Shown: positions 1 through 12,735 of the stretch, in pieces | Numbering within the stretch: position 1 is the first letter of the stretch | Layout of the letters: each line of letters starts with the position of its first letter | Origin: Corynebacterium lowii | GTDB lineage: Bacteria > Actinomycetota > Actinomycetes > Mycobacteriales > Mycobacteriaceae | DNA length: 64,000 nucleotides | Direction of reading: 5' to 3' | Assembly (NCBI RefSeq): GCF_001412085.1 | Contig: NZ_LKEV01000001.1 | Span: 248,001 to 312,000, forward strand | Made by a program: the position numbers and the translations under genes | Notes under the pieces: generated by a model | What the model saw: only the letters and a program-made list of their open reading frames with translations | Told to the model about the DNA's origin: nothing | Databases searched by the model: none

Positions 1-122
1 GGGTGAATATCGGCGGCAATGCCGCGCATGCGGGCGCGCCCGCGCAGGACGAGGGCGTTGCCGTCGTCGCCGTAGGTGCCTAGGACGTCGGGGAGGATGA
101 GGCCGATCTGGAGGGAGGTCAT
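1..122 (-). CDS. gatD: Lipid II isoglutaminyl synthase, glutaminase subunit GatD (5' part only)
   Basis: Only the first 40 codons lie in the window; the gene runs off the left edge. The reading begins MTSLQIGLILPDVLGTYGDD and continues NALVLRGRARMRG, which fits the N-terminus of the CobB/CobQ-like glutamine amidotransferase GatD. Its ATG follows the murT stop codon directly (TAA ATG, no gap), so the two are co-transcribed and probably translationally coupled. In Gram-positives GatD releases ammonia from glutamine and feeds it to MurT for amidation of D-Glu in lipid II. The catalytic Cys lies outside the window, so activity cannot be judged here. Confidence 0.85.
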   Translation of the reverse strand, partial: MTSLQIGLILPDVLGTYGDDGNALVLRGRARMRGIAADIH

Positions 123-1478
123 TTATGCGTCTCCTTTCGAGGAAGAAGCGGAGGCATCGGTGCCAGCAGAGCCAGAACCGGTACCAGCAGAATCAGAACC
201 AGAACCCGAAGAACCGGCACTCTTCAAAGCCTTATTGAGGTCGCGGAAGGCCGTGTAGTTAGCCAGCACCTCCACCTTGCCGGGTGGGCAGGCGCGGATG
301 GCGTCGAGGGGATCGGGGTGTAGGTCGTGGTTGATTCCGGCGTAGAGCAGTCGCACGGCCAGGTCGGTGCCGCGTTCGCCCGCGGCCTTGACGGAGAGGT
401 CTCCAAAGTTCTCAAAGCGCACGTCCCAGAGCCAGGAGAGGTCCTCGCCGTCGGCCACCTGGCCATTAACGGCGATGACCAACCCCTCGGCCTCTCGGTC
501 CACCATCGAGAGCGCTTCCTGCCAGCCCGCGGGGTTCTTGGCCAGCAGCAGGTGCACGTCGCGTCCCTCGAAGGGCACGGTGGAGTAGCGCCCAGCCACG
601 TTATCCACCGATTCCGCGGCGGAGATGGCGGCCTCCAGGGGCACCCCGAATCCTCCCACGGCGGCGGCGATGGCCTGGGCGGCGTTGCCACGATTGGCGC
701 GCCCGGGCAGGGTGAGGTTGAGGTCTCGGCGGCCCGAGGGGGTCGTCAGTCCTTCTTCGTTCACGGCCCAGGTGGGTTGGGGGCGGCGGAACTCGCGGCC
801 GTCGGGAAGCGGCTTGGCGGCGTACCAGTCGGTGCCCTCGTGCACGATGTGGCCCCCGGTGCGGGGGCAGGAAACGGCGTCGCCCACCCATCCGGCACCG
901 GCGGAAACCCACACGACGTTGGGGGCGTCGTAGGCCACGGAGGTCACCAGCACGTCATCGCAATTAGCCACCACCAGCATGTTGGGGTGGGCCTCCACGC
1001 AGGAGCGCAGGGCGCGCTCGATCTTGTTGATTTCGCCTACGCGGTCGAGCTGATCGCGGGTGAGGTTGAGCAGCACGAGCGCTTGGGGGTTCAGGCGCTC
1101 GGCCACCGAGGGCACGTGGAGTTCGTCTACCTCCAGCACCACGGAATCGGCCTCCTTGCCCGCGAGCAGGGCGGAGATGATTCCGGCGTCCATGTTGTCC
1201 CCGCCGGAATTGGTGGCCACGGTGCTGGTGCGACGCACGGCGGCCGCCAGCATGCGCGTGGTGGTGGACTTACCGTTGGTGCCGGTCACCAGCGCGGTGG
1301 GACGGCCGGCGCCGAGGGTGCGCATGACGTTGGGGTCGATGGCCTGGGCCACCAGGCCGCCGATCATGCCGCCCGCCCCGCGCCCGGTGAGCCGGGAGGC
1401 GGTGGTGGCCAGCGTGGCGGCCGTAGTGGCGGCGCGGGATCGCAGTGTGCGCAGTGCCGAGGAAAGATCAAGGCTCAT
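123..1478 (-). CDS. murT: Lipid II isoglutaminyl synthase, Mur-ligase-like subunit MurT
   Basis: A 451-residue Mur-ligase-fold protein. The ATP-binding loop GTNGKSTTT is at residues 66-74, followed by a central Mur-ligase domain and a C-terminal DUF1727-type domain (about 300-420). The tail is a low-complexity Ser/Gly/Ala stretch. MurT activates the alpha-carboxyl of D-Glu in lipid II, and ammonia from GatD yields D-isoglutamine in peptidoglycan. The zinc-ribbon Cys pairs known from staphylococcal MurT look degenerate here (SCPRTGG in place of a CxxC). The start ATG has AAAGG a few bases upstream. The gene is directly followed by gatD on the same strand. The pairing with gatD makes the call secure. 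Confidence 0.9.
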   Translation of the reverse strand: MSLDLSSALRTLRSRAATTAATLATTASRLTGRGAGGMIGGLVAQAIDPNVMRTLGAGRPTALVTGTNGKSTTTRMLAAAVRRTSTVATNSGGDNMDAGIISALLAGKEADSVVLEVDELHVPSVAERLNPQALVLLNLTRDQLDRVGEINKIERALRSCVEAHPNMLVVANCDDVLVTSVAYDAPNVVWVSAGAGWVGDAVSCPRTGGHIVHEGTDWYAAKPLPDGREFRRPQPTWAVNEEGLTTPSGRRDLNLTLPGRANRGNAAQAIAAAVGGFGVPLEAAISAAESVDNVAGRYSTVPFEGRDVHLLLAKNPAGWQEALSMVDREAEGLVIAVNGQVADGEDLSWLWDVRFENFGDLSVKAAGERGTDLAVRLLYAGINHDLHPDPLDAIRACPPGKVEVLANYTAFRDLNKALKSAGSSGSGSDSAGTGSGSAGTDASASSSKGDA

Positions 1479-1505
1479 GGGCCTTTACCTTAATAGCCTT
1501 GCCCG

Positions 1506-2531
1506 TCAGGCAGCGCCGGTGACCCGCCCCACGGCCTCCATAAAGGCGGTATCGCTGAGCAGCGGGATACCTTTGCGATGGGCGTGCATGGCCTTCCCGC
1601 GCAGGTCAGTGGTGCGATTGCACACCACCACGGAGGTGGCCCGGGTGAGCTTTTCCGAATAATTCAGCTCCGCGCGCATGAGTGCGGAGATAATCTCGTT
1701 GGGGTCCATATCAATCTCCGGGGAGACCACCACCTCCATGCCGGGCAGCAGCGTGTGGCCCGGCCGATACGGCCCGGGGTTCTCGTGGCGCCGCGGAGCC
1801 TGCGCCGCCTCCACCCGCACCACGGAGCGTTGCAGCCCAAAGGGGTCAGGCTTGAGATCCTCCGGCTTGCGAGCGGCCTGGGTAGTCCCCGCACGGCGCA
1901 TATGTAAGAAAAGCTCCATGAGCAGCAGCGTGGACTCGCGGGTCACGTCCTCCTCGCTGCGCTGCGCCCTGCTTATCGACGCCACCGGCGACTCCGCAGC
2001 CACGCCCATTGCGGTAGCCACGGCCGCCAGGCGGGTATCGCGGACGTCTATTCCGTTGCGGTACGCGCTGGCCAGGGTGTCCACGATGAGTTCCGGCTTG
2101 GGCACGTGGCCCACGCGGTGACGACGCCGCCCGTTATTGCCACGCTGGCGTCCCTTGGCGCGGGAGCGATTGGCCCGGGCGGCCGCATTCATGGCGCGCC
2201 GCGCCTCGGAGACCATAAACCCCCAGGTGAGGGGGGCGTCGTGGGCAATGAGGGTGCGGCCGTCGAGGAGCTTATCGAGCTTCTTGAGCAGCCCACCAAA
2301 GCGGCGCCCCTCTTCAATCTCCTCGTGGCTCAGCCCGTGATAGTGCACGGGGCCGAGGTTGGTATGCGGGCCGGGGTTGAGCACCGCGTGGAATCGCTCC
2401 GTTATGGTGCCCTCCTCGGTGAACACCAGGGCGTCGATAGCCACCACGCGGCCGGTGGAGGGGTGAATACCGGTGGTTTGCAGGGTGAGGGCTACGTAGG
2501 GTGCCGTATCGTGGTTCTGTTGCTCCGACAT
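1506..2531 (-). CDS. DnaQ-like exonuclease-fold protein with C-terminal BRCT domain, catalytic residues degenerate
   Basis: 341 residues. Residues about 12-190 align by pattern with the DEDD exonuclease fold of DNA polymerase III epsilon. Residues about 260-335 form a BRCT domain (PGMEVVVSPE... ending LLSDTAFMEAV). The normal Exo I motif DxET is LTLQTTG here. Exo II (HNxxFD) is HDAPLTW. The Exo III His is not evident (the region reads RAQRSEEDV). So most metal-ligand acidic residues are replaced, and a BRCT-tethered, catalytically dead protein is more likely than a proofreader. A basic insert (RANRSRAKGRQRGNNGRRRH) lies in mid-protein. Corynebacteria carry an annotated epsilon-like gene at this place between murT and leuA. 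It lies 27 bp upstream of murT on the same strand. Confidence 0.75.
   Translation of the reverse strand: MSEQQNHDTAPYVALTLQTTGIHPSTGRVVAIDALVFTEEGTITERFHAVLNPGPHTNLGPVHYHGLSHEEIEEGRRFGGLLKKLDKLLDGRTLIAHDAPLTWGFMVSEARRAMNAAARANRSRAKGRQRGNNGRRRHRVGHVPKPELIVDTLASAYRNGIDVRDTRLAAVATAMGVAAESPVASISRAQRSEEDVTRESTLLLMELFLHMRRAGTTQAARKPEDLKPDPFGLQRSVVRVEAAQAPRRHENPGPYRPGHTLLPGMEVVVSPEIDMDPNEIISALMRAELNYSEKLTRATSVVVCNRTTDLRGKAMHAHRKGIPLLSDTAFMEAVGRVTGAA
1971..1983 (+). repeat. Dispersed 13-mer GCTTATCGACGCC (copy 1)
   Basis: Exact copy of the dispersed motif, antisense to the exonuclease-fold gene, where the coding strand reads ...VASISRA. The coding meaning differs from the other copies, so this one is not explained by a shared peptide. 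Confidence 0.6.
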
Positions 2532-2537
2532 AAGGCC

Positions 2538-4292
2538 TTAGTCCCTGGGCCTAAACATGAACCACAGGCTGCCCAGAACAACGAGCATTCCGCCGCCCAG
2601 GAGGGTGAAGGCCGGGGTGGCGTCCAAGGTGAGGTCGGGGGTGACCTCAAAGTATCCGAGAGCGGCCACGGTGATGGCCAGGGCACCAAGGATGACGCCG
2701 ATGGCGGGCAGCCACTGGATGCCCTCGCCGTCCTCGTAGTAGTCCTCGTCCTCGTCGTAGTAATCCTGATCCTCGGGGGCCTCTTCCTCCGGGACGATCA
2801 CGGGAGAGATAGTGCCCGTGGTCTCGGGGGTGGGAGCGGCACTCGTGGCAACCGGAACCTTTTGCACCTCGGGCCATGGAGCATCGCCAAAGCCCTCGAC
2901 TCCCTCGAAGGTGCCTGCCATCGGGGCGAAGTCGGGTTCCGGCTCGGGTCGTGGAGAGTTCGGGAGAGCAGGGTTCGGGCGCGCAGGTTCCGGGCGTGGA
3001 GTGTCCTCGGGCTCCTCCTGGAACTGTTCGCCCAGGCGGGCGTGGGGGTAGGGCAGGGGCGGGAAATCCTCGGGCTCCGCTGCCGCTGCTGGCTCGGGTT
3101 CGGGCAGCTCGGGTAGGGGCTCCGGTTCTGGGGCCTTGGTTACGTCGGCAGCCTCAACTACCTCAGTAACCTCTGTCACCTCAACCACCTCTGCGGCCGG
3201 GACTTCCACTACCGGGGCCTCTGCTGTGGGAGCCTCCGCTTTCCCGGTAGGAACCTCCGCCGCCGGGGCAAAATCGGGCTCCGGTTCCTGCTTCCGCTGC
3301 GCGGCGGATTCGAGCGCGGGCACCTTTTGCACCTCGGGCAGGGCATTGTCGGTGGACTCTTTGCGCCCGGCCTCTAACACTTTGGTGCCGTCGGGATTGA
3401 GGGCGAACATGGCCGGGGAGGTGATGGGCCGCAGTTGCTTATCCGGGTTGGTCTTGAGGGATTCCACCACCTGATCCCCGGAGACGGTAACGGCCCAGGC
3501 GTGATTCATGGGGGCGTCGCTAATCACCGGGAACTCGCCCGTGGCGGGCTGATAGGGGTCGATGGGAGCCAGGGGAGAGACGATGGGTTCAAGCTCCTCG
3601 TCGCTCATCTCCTGCACCGCCATCGCGTTGAGCACCACGTAGCGCTCGCCGTCCTTGTCGTAGCAGAACACGCGCGCCACGGGGACGAGCCCCAGCATGT
3701 CGTAGTGTTCCACCAGGGGGCGAATATCGGCGGAATCCTCCGGGCTGAGCACGCCGAGTACGTGGCTATCAATCACGGAAACCACGAGGTCATCAACGAT
3801 GCTAAGAGTGGCAAGCCAGTGCGAGGGGATATTGAGATCCACGAGGCGCTGGGCGTCCCCGCGGGAAATATCCACGGGTCGCGGGGTGCCCTCGGGGAGC
3901 ATGGCCCACTTTTCCTTGGGCGGGAAGTTGGTGGGCATCACGAACACGGGGGCGGGGAAGTACAGGTTGCCGCTGATCTTTCCCGAGCCCTGGGTGAGCG
4001 AGATAGTGGCGTGGACCTCGGGGATGCCGCCCCTGGTGATGATGTGATCCAGCTGCGGGTAGGTATCGCGCAGATTACGCGGCAGCCGCCCGAGAATCGT
4101 TTTTTCGTGGTTCACCAGGAACCCCCCGGAGACGCGATCCGGGAGGAGCGTGAAGGTGGTGCGCGTATAGCCGTCCTGGGCCACCTGGGAGCCCAGAAGC
4201 GAGAAGAGGATCGCCTGGCTGCTGCCCTCCACCGGTACTGTGGCTCCACCACCGCCGGCAAAGAAAGGCAGCAGATAGGGGGTTTGGCTCAT
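2538..4292 (-). CDS. Uncharacterised Pro/Glu-rich protein with two C-terminal membrane segments
   Basis: 584 residues from the ATG at 4292, which has AGGAG 8 nt upstream; a TTG one codon earlier is less likely. Residues 1-260 form a soluble domain of no family I can name. Residues about 290-500 are a long acidic Pro/Glu/Ala/Val linker with repeated EVPAAEVVEV-type and EPEPLPELPEPEP-type stretches, and LPEVQKVP-like strings occur twice. Two hydrophobic segments (about 525-547 and 558-578) end in FMFRPRD. The topology suggests a large cytoplasmic domain and linker attached by a C-terminal hairpin. It lies 6 bp upstream of the exonuclease-fold gene. Function unknown. Confidence 0.7.
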   Translation of the reverse strand: MSQTPYLLPFFAGGGGATVPVEGSSQAILFSLLGSQVAQDGYTRTTFTLLPDRVSGGFLVNHEKTILGRLPRNLRDTYPQLDHIITRGGIPEVHATISLTQGSGKISGNLYFPAPVFVMPTNFPPKEKWAMLPEGTPRPVDISRGDAQRLVDLNIPSHWLATLSIVDDLVVSVIDSHVLGVLSPEDSADIRPLVEHYDMLGLVPVARVFCYDKDGERYVVLNAMAVQEMSDEELEPIVSPLAPIDPYQPATGEFPVISDAPMNHAWAVTVSGDQVVESLKTNPDKQLRPITSPAMFALNPDGTKVLEAGRKESTDNALPEVQKVPALESAAQRKQEPEPDFAPAAEVPTGKAEAPTAEAPVVEVPAAEVVEVTEVTEVVEAADVTKAPEPEPLPELPEPEPAAAAEPEDFPPLPYPHARLGEQFQEEPEDTPRPEPARPNPALPNSPRPEPEPDFAPMAGTFEGVEGFGDAPWPEVQKVPVATSAAPTPETTGTISPVIVPEEEAPEDQDYYDEDEDYYEDGEGIQWLPAIGVILGALAITVAALGYFEVTPDLTLDATPAFTLLGGGMLVVLGSLWFMFRPRD

Positions 4293-4378
4293 CAACGAAT
4301 CTCCTCGCGTGCGTCAGGGTCCCTACTATTTTATTCACCCATGAGGGTAAGGCAAGGACCGCGGGGCTACATCACGGG

Positions 4379-6256
<1,878 letters not shown>

Positions 6257-6297
6257 TCACATTTGCTTCCACCAGGCGGCGGGGGAGGGCGGTGATC

Positions 6298-6303
6298 TAG
6301 CAT
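6298..6303 (+). promoter_or_regulatory. -10 hexamer TAGCAT, leaderless start
   Basis: TAGCAT lies 6 nt before GTG 6310. It is divergent from the leuL promoter about 50 bp away. It decides the start of the downstream glycosyltransferase, because no good RBS exists. Confidence 0.4.
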
Positions 6304-6309
6304 GTGCGC

Positions 6310-7434
6310 GTGACTTCCTTGCGTCCCAGTTCCACCCCCACCCGCCTCGTTTGGCTCTGCGGAGCCCTCGCCTTCGGAATCGGGGCGGTGGTGCGCATGA
6401 TCGTCATGGCGCTTTTCGCCCACGCCAACGACGACTCCGTGGGCGGACTCATGACCCAGTGGGACACCGCGCATTACACACGTATCGCGGAGCGCGGTTA
6501 CTTCGAGGGGCCGCTTATCGACGGCGTGCCTCCCGAACAGCGCCTGCTGGCCTTCTTCCCCGCCATCCCCATGCTCATGCGCGTCGGGCACGCGCTCACA
6601 GGGCTGGACTACACCACCGTGGGGTATGTGTTTAACCTGGTCTTTGGTGTGATAATGGCCGCGGGTGTGGCGGCGATTGCCGCCCGCATGGGGGCGGGCT
6701 GGAAGGCGATGGTGGGGGCGTCGATAGTGGTGACCTCCGCGCCGATGGCCGTGACCTTCTCCATGCCGTACACGGAGGCGCTTTTTGGGGCGCTGGCCTT
6801 TTGGGCGCTGGTGGCCCTGATGGATCGGCGCTGGCTGCTCGCGGGCGCGCTGATCTTTGCCTGCGGATTCGTGCGGCTCACAGCGGTGGACCTGGTGGCC
6901 GTGCTAGCCGTGATGGTGCTGCTTTACGGGCGCACCCAATGGCGCGCCTGGGTGGCGCTGGTGCTCAGCCCGCTCTCCGCGCTGGGGTACGTGTGGTGGG
7001 CTTCCTCGCATACCCGCGAGGTGGGCGGCTACTTCGGCCTGCAAAAAGAGGGCTGGCACACCGGCCTGGACTTCGGCGTGGCCAGCGTGCGCTTTGCCTG
7101 GAAAACGCTGATGACCAGCCAGGAGCTCGGCTACTTCCTCAGCGTGGCCGTGATGATCGCCGCCGTGGTGGCCCTGCTGCTCACCTGGGGTAAGACACCG
7201 CTGCCGGTGTGGCTTTTTGCCGCCGCGCTCAGCGCCAATATTTTGCTTTCCGACGGCATCATGCACTCCCGCCCCCGCCTCCTCCTTCCGGCCGCCATCG
7301 CCTTGGTTCCTTTGGTGCTGCACTGGGAGAAGAACGCCAGCGGGCGTGGCTACGCCCTCAGCCTGGGGGCGTGGGTGCTGGTGGGGGCGTGGTTTTCCGG
7401 GTACATGCTGGCGGTGTTCCCCTGGGCGATTTGA
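6310..7434 (+). CDS. PIG-V-like membrane mannosyltransferase (GT-C fold)
   Basis: 374 residues from GTG 6310 (GTG 6304 is also in frame). About nine hydrophobic segments are evident. After the first comes the lumenal/extracellular signature QWDTAHYTRIAERGY, typical of the PIG-V (Mannosyl_trans2) family, where the acidic residue after W is essential. FFPAIPMLMR follows. Such actinobacterial proteins are thought to use polyprenyl-phosphate mannose to build cell-envelope glycans; the acceptor cannot be read from sequence. It is transcribed alone, divergently from leuA. Confidence 0.75.
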   Translation: MTSLRPSSTPTRLVWLCGALAFGIGAVVRMIVMALFAHANDDSVGGLMTQWDTAHYTRIAERGYFEGPLIDGVPPEQRLLAFFPAIPMLMRVGHALTGLDYTTVGYVFNLVFGVIMAAGVAAIAARMGAGWKAMVGASIVVTSAPMAVTFSMPYTEALFGALAFWALVALMDRRWLLAGALIFACGFVRLTAVDLVAVLAVMVLLYGRTQWRAWVALVLSPLSALGYVWWASSHTREVGGYFGLQKEGWHTGLDFGVASVRFAWKTLMTSQELGYFLSVAVMIAAVVALLLTWGKTPLPVWLFAAALSANILLSDGIMHSRPRLLLPAAIALVPLVLHWEKNASGRGYALSLGAWVLVGAWFSGYMLAVFPWAI

Positions 7435-7448
7435 GGTTTGCTTGGGGC

Positions 7449-8303
7449 TCAGGCCACCCCGCGCCGGGAGAGCACCACGGTGGAAACGATCATGGCGAGT
7501 AGGGCCAGACCCATCAGCGACCAACCCAGGGGAGTATTCACCTGGAAGTGCTCGCCCAGCACCGCGTAGCCCAGGCTAAAGGCCACGATGGGTTCCGTGA
7601 TGGTCATGGCGGGCAGCGAGTTTTTCAGGGCGCCCGCGTTAAAGGAGTACTGCTGCACGATGGTGCCCAGCGTGGCCCCGGCGATGAGGCCGTAGGTCTC
7701 CCAGCTGGTGAGCAGCCCGAGGAAGGAGCCCTGAAGAAAAACGTCCACCACGGCCTTGGAGAGCACGGCCACGTAGCCAAAGAGCGCCCCGGTGACGATG
7801 CCGAGCAGCAGGGCCTTTTCGCGGCGAATCTGGCGTTGCGCCAGGCGCTCGATGAGGATGAGCACCACCGCGCCGACGAGGAAGGCGGGAATCCACCGTT
7901 CCAGGGGCGGATGAGGGTTACCGGCCTGGGGTTTGCCCAGAATCACCAGCACGGCCACGGCGGCGGTAAGGAGCCCGGCCCAGCCCATCTCCGCGGTGGA
8001 GAGACGGCGGCCGTCGTAACGCGCGGAGAGCGGAAGGGTGAACATGAGGGAGAGCACCAGGATCGGCTGCACCACCAGCAGGGTGCCGAAGCCGAGCGCT
8101 ACCACCTGGAGGCCGTAGCCCAGCAGCGCGGTGCCGGTACCGGCCCACCACAGGGGGCGGGAGATGGCGTTCCAGAAGGGGGAGCCCTTGAGGGAGCCAT
8201 CGGCGGGGGCCTCCTCTGCGATCCGGTGACGCACCACGGTGCCCCACGCGATCGTGAGGGCCGAGGCGAGCGCGAAGAGGATGGCTAGGAGGTTGTTATG
8301 CAC
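7449..8303 (-). CDS. DMT-superfamily membrane protein (NIPA/DUF803-like)
   Basis: 284 residues with 9-10 predicted helices, beginning VHNNLLAILFALASALTIAW. The two-half arrangement with a conserved end of helix 8-9 (AMTITEPIVAFSLGYAVLGE) is that of drug/metabolite transporter family proteins, closest in pattern to the NIPA-like magnesium transporter branch. Substrate unknown. GTG 8303 is preferred because the hydrophobic N-terminus begins there. Upstream sequence in the same frame has no membrane character, and a TACAAT hexamer sits 8 nt before the GTG. It lies divergently from lysC and converges on the glycosyltransferase gene with a 14-bp gap. Confidence 0.7.
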   Translation of the reverse strand: MHNNLLAILFALASALTIAWGTVVRHRIAEEAPADGSLKGSPFWNAISRPLWWAGTGTALLGYGLQVVALGFGTLLVVQPILVLSLMFTLPLSARYDGRRLSTAEMGWAGLLTAAVAVLVILGKPQAGNPHPPLERWIPAFLVGAVVLILIERLAQRQIRREKALLLGIVTGALFGYVAVLSKAVVDVFLQGSFLGLLTSWETYGLIAGATLGTIVQQYSFNAGALKNSLPAMTITEPIVAFSLGYAVLGEHFQVNTPLGWSLMGLALLAMIVSTVVLSRRGVA

Positions 8304-8311
8304 GGGGCTGC

Positions 8312-8317
8312 ATTGTA
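8312..8317 (-). promoter_or_regulatory. -10 hexamer TACAAT, leaderless start
   Basis: TACAAT on the minus strand, 8 nt before GTG 8303, with no Shine-Dalgarno sequence between. It supports the short start of the DMT protein. Confidence 0.45.
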
Positions 8318-8493
8318 CTTGTGTGGCGGTTGTGATGGTGGGAGCGGTGGCACGGGCGTGGTGAACGGCGGCGGGCGTGTCGCCGCAGCGTGGCGATGAA
8401 CGCAAACCTTTCAACCCGTGCCTGGCGACAGGTATTGTTGGGCAGCGAGATCACTCAAGGCGTGACCAGAGACGTGAAAGGTGGACAGTCCCG

Positions 8494-10802
<2,309 letters not shown>

Positions 10803-10826
10803 GTTTCTGCTCTGGCTTTTGGGGAG

Positions 10827-10865
10827 GAGCGCGCGGGCTTTGGGCTCGCGCGCTCTTCTTTTTTT
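10827..10865 (+). terminator. Intrinsic terminator of lysC-asd
   Basis: Stem GAGCGCGCG / CGCGCGCTC around an 11-nt loop, followed by TTCTTTTTTT, 25 nt after the asd stop. Confidence 0.85.
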
Positions 10866-10888
10866 GGGGGGGGGGCGGGGCAACACTT

Positions 10889-11262
10889 AGGGGTGCCAGT
10901 GGGGCGGGTCGGGGTTTGGAATGTGCCGTGGTGGCACCCCTTGGGGTTGTTCCATCCGTGTCTTGGGTTGTGTGCCTGGGCGCGCCAAGGGGTGCCAGTG
11001 GGCTATTGGGGCGGCTCCCGACGCCCCCAGTGTCACCCCATCGTGTTGTGGGGGCGTGATGAGTTTCCTTTGGGGTGCCACTGAGTGCGGTGGTGGGTGA
11101 AAACGGACGGAGATGGCACCCATTAGGGTGCCCCCGAAGAACCACAGGTGGACAGCCGAGAGAGGACTCCTGCCACCCGGCCACCAACTCCCCCCTCAAC
11201 AACCGCAAAGGGTGTCACTAGGGGGCGTTGGCAGCCGTTGCTCCCCGAAGTGGCACCCCTTG
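10889..11262. repeat. Cluster A of GGGGTGCCA palindromic units (four units)
   Basis: This 480-bp gap between asd and the convergent YkvI-like gene holds no credible gene. It contains imperfect palindromes of one family: unit 1 at 10889-10942 (AGGGGTGCCAGT ... GTGGCACCCCTT), unit 2 at 10987-11040 (AAGGGGTGCCAGTGGG ... CCCAGTGTCACCCCA), unit 3 at about 11069-11123 (TTTGGGGTGCCACTGAG ... ATGGCACCCATTAGG) and unit 4 at 11208-11262 (AAAGGGTGTCACTAGG ... AGTGGCACCCCTTGG). Loops are 20-35 nt, and unit 2 contains GCTCCCGACGCCCCC, a relative of the dispersed 13-mer. Clusters B and C are the same family. Confidence 0.75.
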
Positions 11263-11285
11263 GGGTGGCAGCGCTTACGTAGCGC

Positions 11286-12572
11286 CTACGCACCAACCCC
11301 AGAAGAACCAGCGCCTTCTTCCTCGGACTCCTCGGAGTTGTTTTCGAGCTCCTCGGTGACCTCCTGGGTCATGGCCTCGGTGAGTTCGTCATCGGGCAGG
11401 TTGGAGGCCGCCGTGGCTTTGGAGAGGGCCGCGGCATCCTTGCGGCTGAATCGCTGTGTGGGGTCGAGCTTGCGGGTCAGTAGCTCGCGGATGCGGGAAC
11501 GGCGGCGGTATTCCTTGCGGATCGTGGAGCGTCCGCGCACCCAGGCAACCGAAAGGGTGATGGCGAGGATGATGCCGGCGTAACCGAGGGCGGGGTAGAC
11601 GTAGGCCACCAGGTCCTTGAAGGGGAGGAATCCGAGGACGAAGCCCACGAGCACGCTGATGATGTACACCTGGCGGAAACGCTCGGGGTTGTTGCGGGTC
11701 AGGCGCTTGGCCAGGGCGTAGAAGAGTCCCAGGGCGGTGTTGAAGATCATCATGAAGATGGTGAAGGTCATCACGATGCCGAGGGTGGGGTGGATGTCGG
11801 TGACCACGCTGAGCATGGGCATGTCGTCGTGGGCGACGTCGCCCACGCGCAGGAAGATGGTGATGGTGGCGGCGGCCAGCAAGAGGGCAAAGCAGAGTCC
11901 GCCGAGCAGTCCGCCGATTCCGGCGGCGCGGCTATCGAGGTTGTTGCCGCCGATCACCATAGCCATAGATACGGCCACGATGAGGGAAAGGCCCACGTAG
12001 TTGAAGGCGGAGAGCCACCAGTTGGGCAGGCTGCTGCTGGCTTCCGCCATCGCGGTTTCGCTCAGCGCGGTGAGGTCAAAGTCCGCGGTCAACAGCGTGT
12101 AGGTGGCGGTACCCAGGATCATGAGAATGATGAAGGGTGTGATCGCTCCGATGATGGCGGAGACCTTATCCACATCGAGCATGCCCACGGCCAGCACCAT
12201 CAGCATCATGATGGCGGTGCCGATCCAGGGCGCCCAACCGAACTGCTGGTTGAGGTTGGCGCCGCCACCGGCGAACATCACAAAGCCGATGCCAAAGAGC
12301 GTGACCAGGGTGGCGATGTCGAGGAAGCGCGCCACGATGGGGTGCGTCACGCGATCAAAAACCACGGTGTGCTCGCGCGCCTGAAGGTGGCTGCTGAGCT
12401 GGAGCATGGAAATGGAGCCGATAATCATGATGATGGCAGCCAGGGCCACGCCCCAGAGGCCGTTGGTGCCAAAGGCGACGAAGTATTGCAGCATTTCTTG
12501 GCCGGATGCAAAGCCGGCGCCCACGATCAATCCGATGAGGGCAAGAGCGATTCCAATAGCTCTTTTAAACAC
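11286..12572 (-). CDS. YkvI-like membrane transporter
   Basis: 428 residues. The start GTG 12572 has AGGAGA 8 nt upstream. About ten transmembrane helices occupy residues 1-345. The first reads IALALIGLIVGAGFASGQEM, the unwound-helix glycine pattern of LeuT-fold transporters and of the YkvI family. A charged cytoplasmic tail (about 350-428) is rich in Arg/Lys, then Glu/Ser, ending EEEGAGSSGVGA. Substrate unknown. A protein of this type sits between asd and sigC in C. glutamicum too, so the order is conserved. The stop lies at the edge of repeat cluster A. Confidence 0.75.
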   Translation of the reverse strand: MFKRAIGIALALIGLIVGAGFASGQEMLQYFVAFGTNGLWGVALAAIIMIIGSISMLQLSSHLQAREHTVVFDRVTHPIVARFLDIATLVTLFGIGFVMFAGGGANLNQQFGWAPWIGTAIMMLMVLAVGMLDVDKVSAIIGAITPFIILMILGTATYTLLTADFDLTALSETAMAEASSSLPNWWLSAFNYVGLSLIVAVSMAMVIGGNNLDSRAAGIGGLLGGLCFALLLAAATITIFLRVGDVAHDDMPMLSVVTDIHPTLGIVMTFTIFMMIFNTALGLFYALAKRLTRNNPERFRQVYIISVLVGFVLGFLPFKDLVAYVYPALGYAGIILAITLSVAWVRGRSTIRKEYRRRSRIRELLTRKLDPTQRFSRKDAAALSKATAASNLPDDELTEAMTQEVTEELENNSEESEEEGAGSSGVGA

Positions 12573-12655
12573 AATAATGATCTCCTATGAACTCGATTCG
12601 GTTAACTATTGAACACCAGGAATCTGAGAAGGAGACTGCGCACGGGGTATTTTTT

Positions 12656-12668
12656 GCTTATCGACGCC
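12656..12668 (+). repeat. Dispersed 13-mer GCTTATCGACGCC (copy 2)
   Basis: Exact copy in the gap between the YkvI-like gene and sigC, extended to GCTTATCGACGCCCCGC, identical over 17 bases with the copy at 24172. No GGTGCCA arms flank it. Confidence 0.65.
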
Positions 12669-12735
12669 CCGCTAATCGTTATATACGCAGGGTGCAAGGT
12701 TGTTTTCTGTGGCCAATTTGTGACCTTTTTGTGAC

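Noticed and set aside
8377..8493. Longer start for lysC
   Set aside because: GTG 8494 has a proper RBS and gives exactly 421 residues beginning [12 protein letters not shown] as in C. glutamicum; the upstream part is promoter DNA.
10889..11262. Integron attC-like sites or transposon end repeats
   Set aside because: No RYYYAAC/GTTRRRY core, no transposase or integron integrase nearby, and no target-site duplications around the units.
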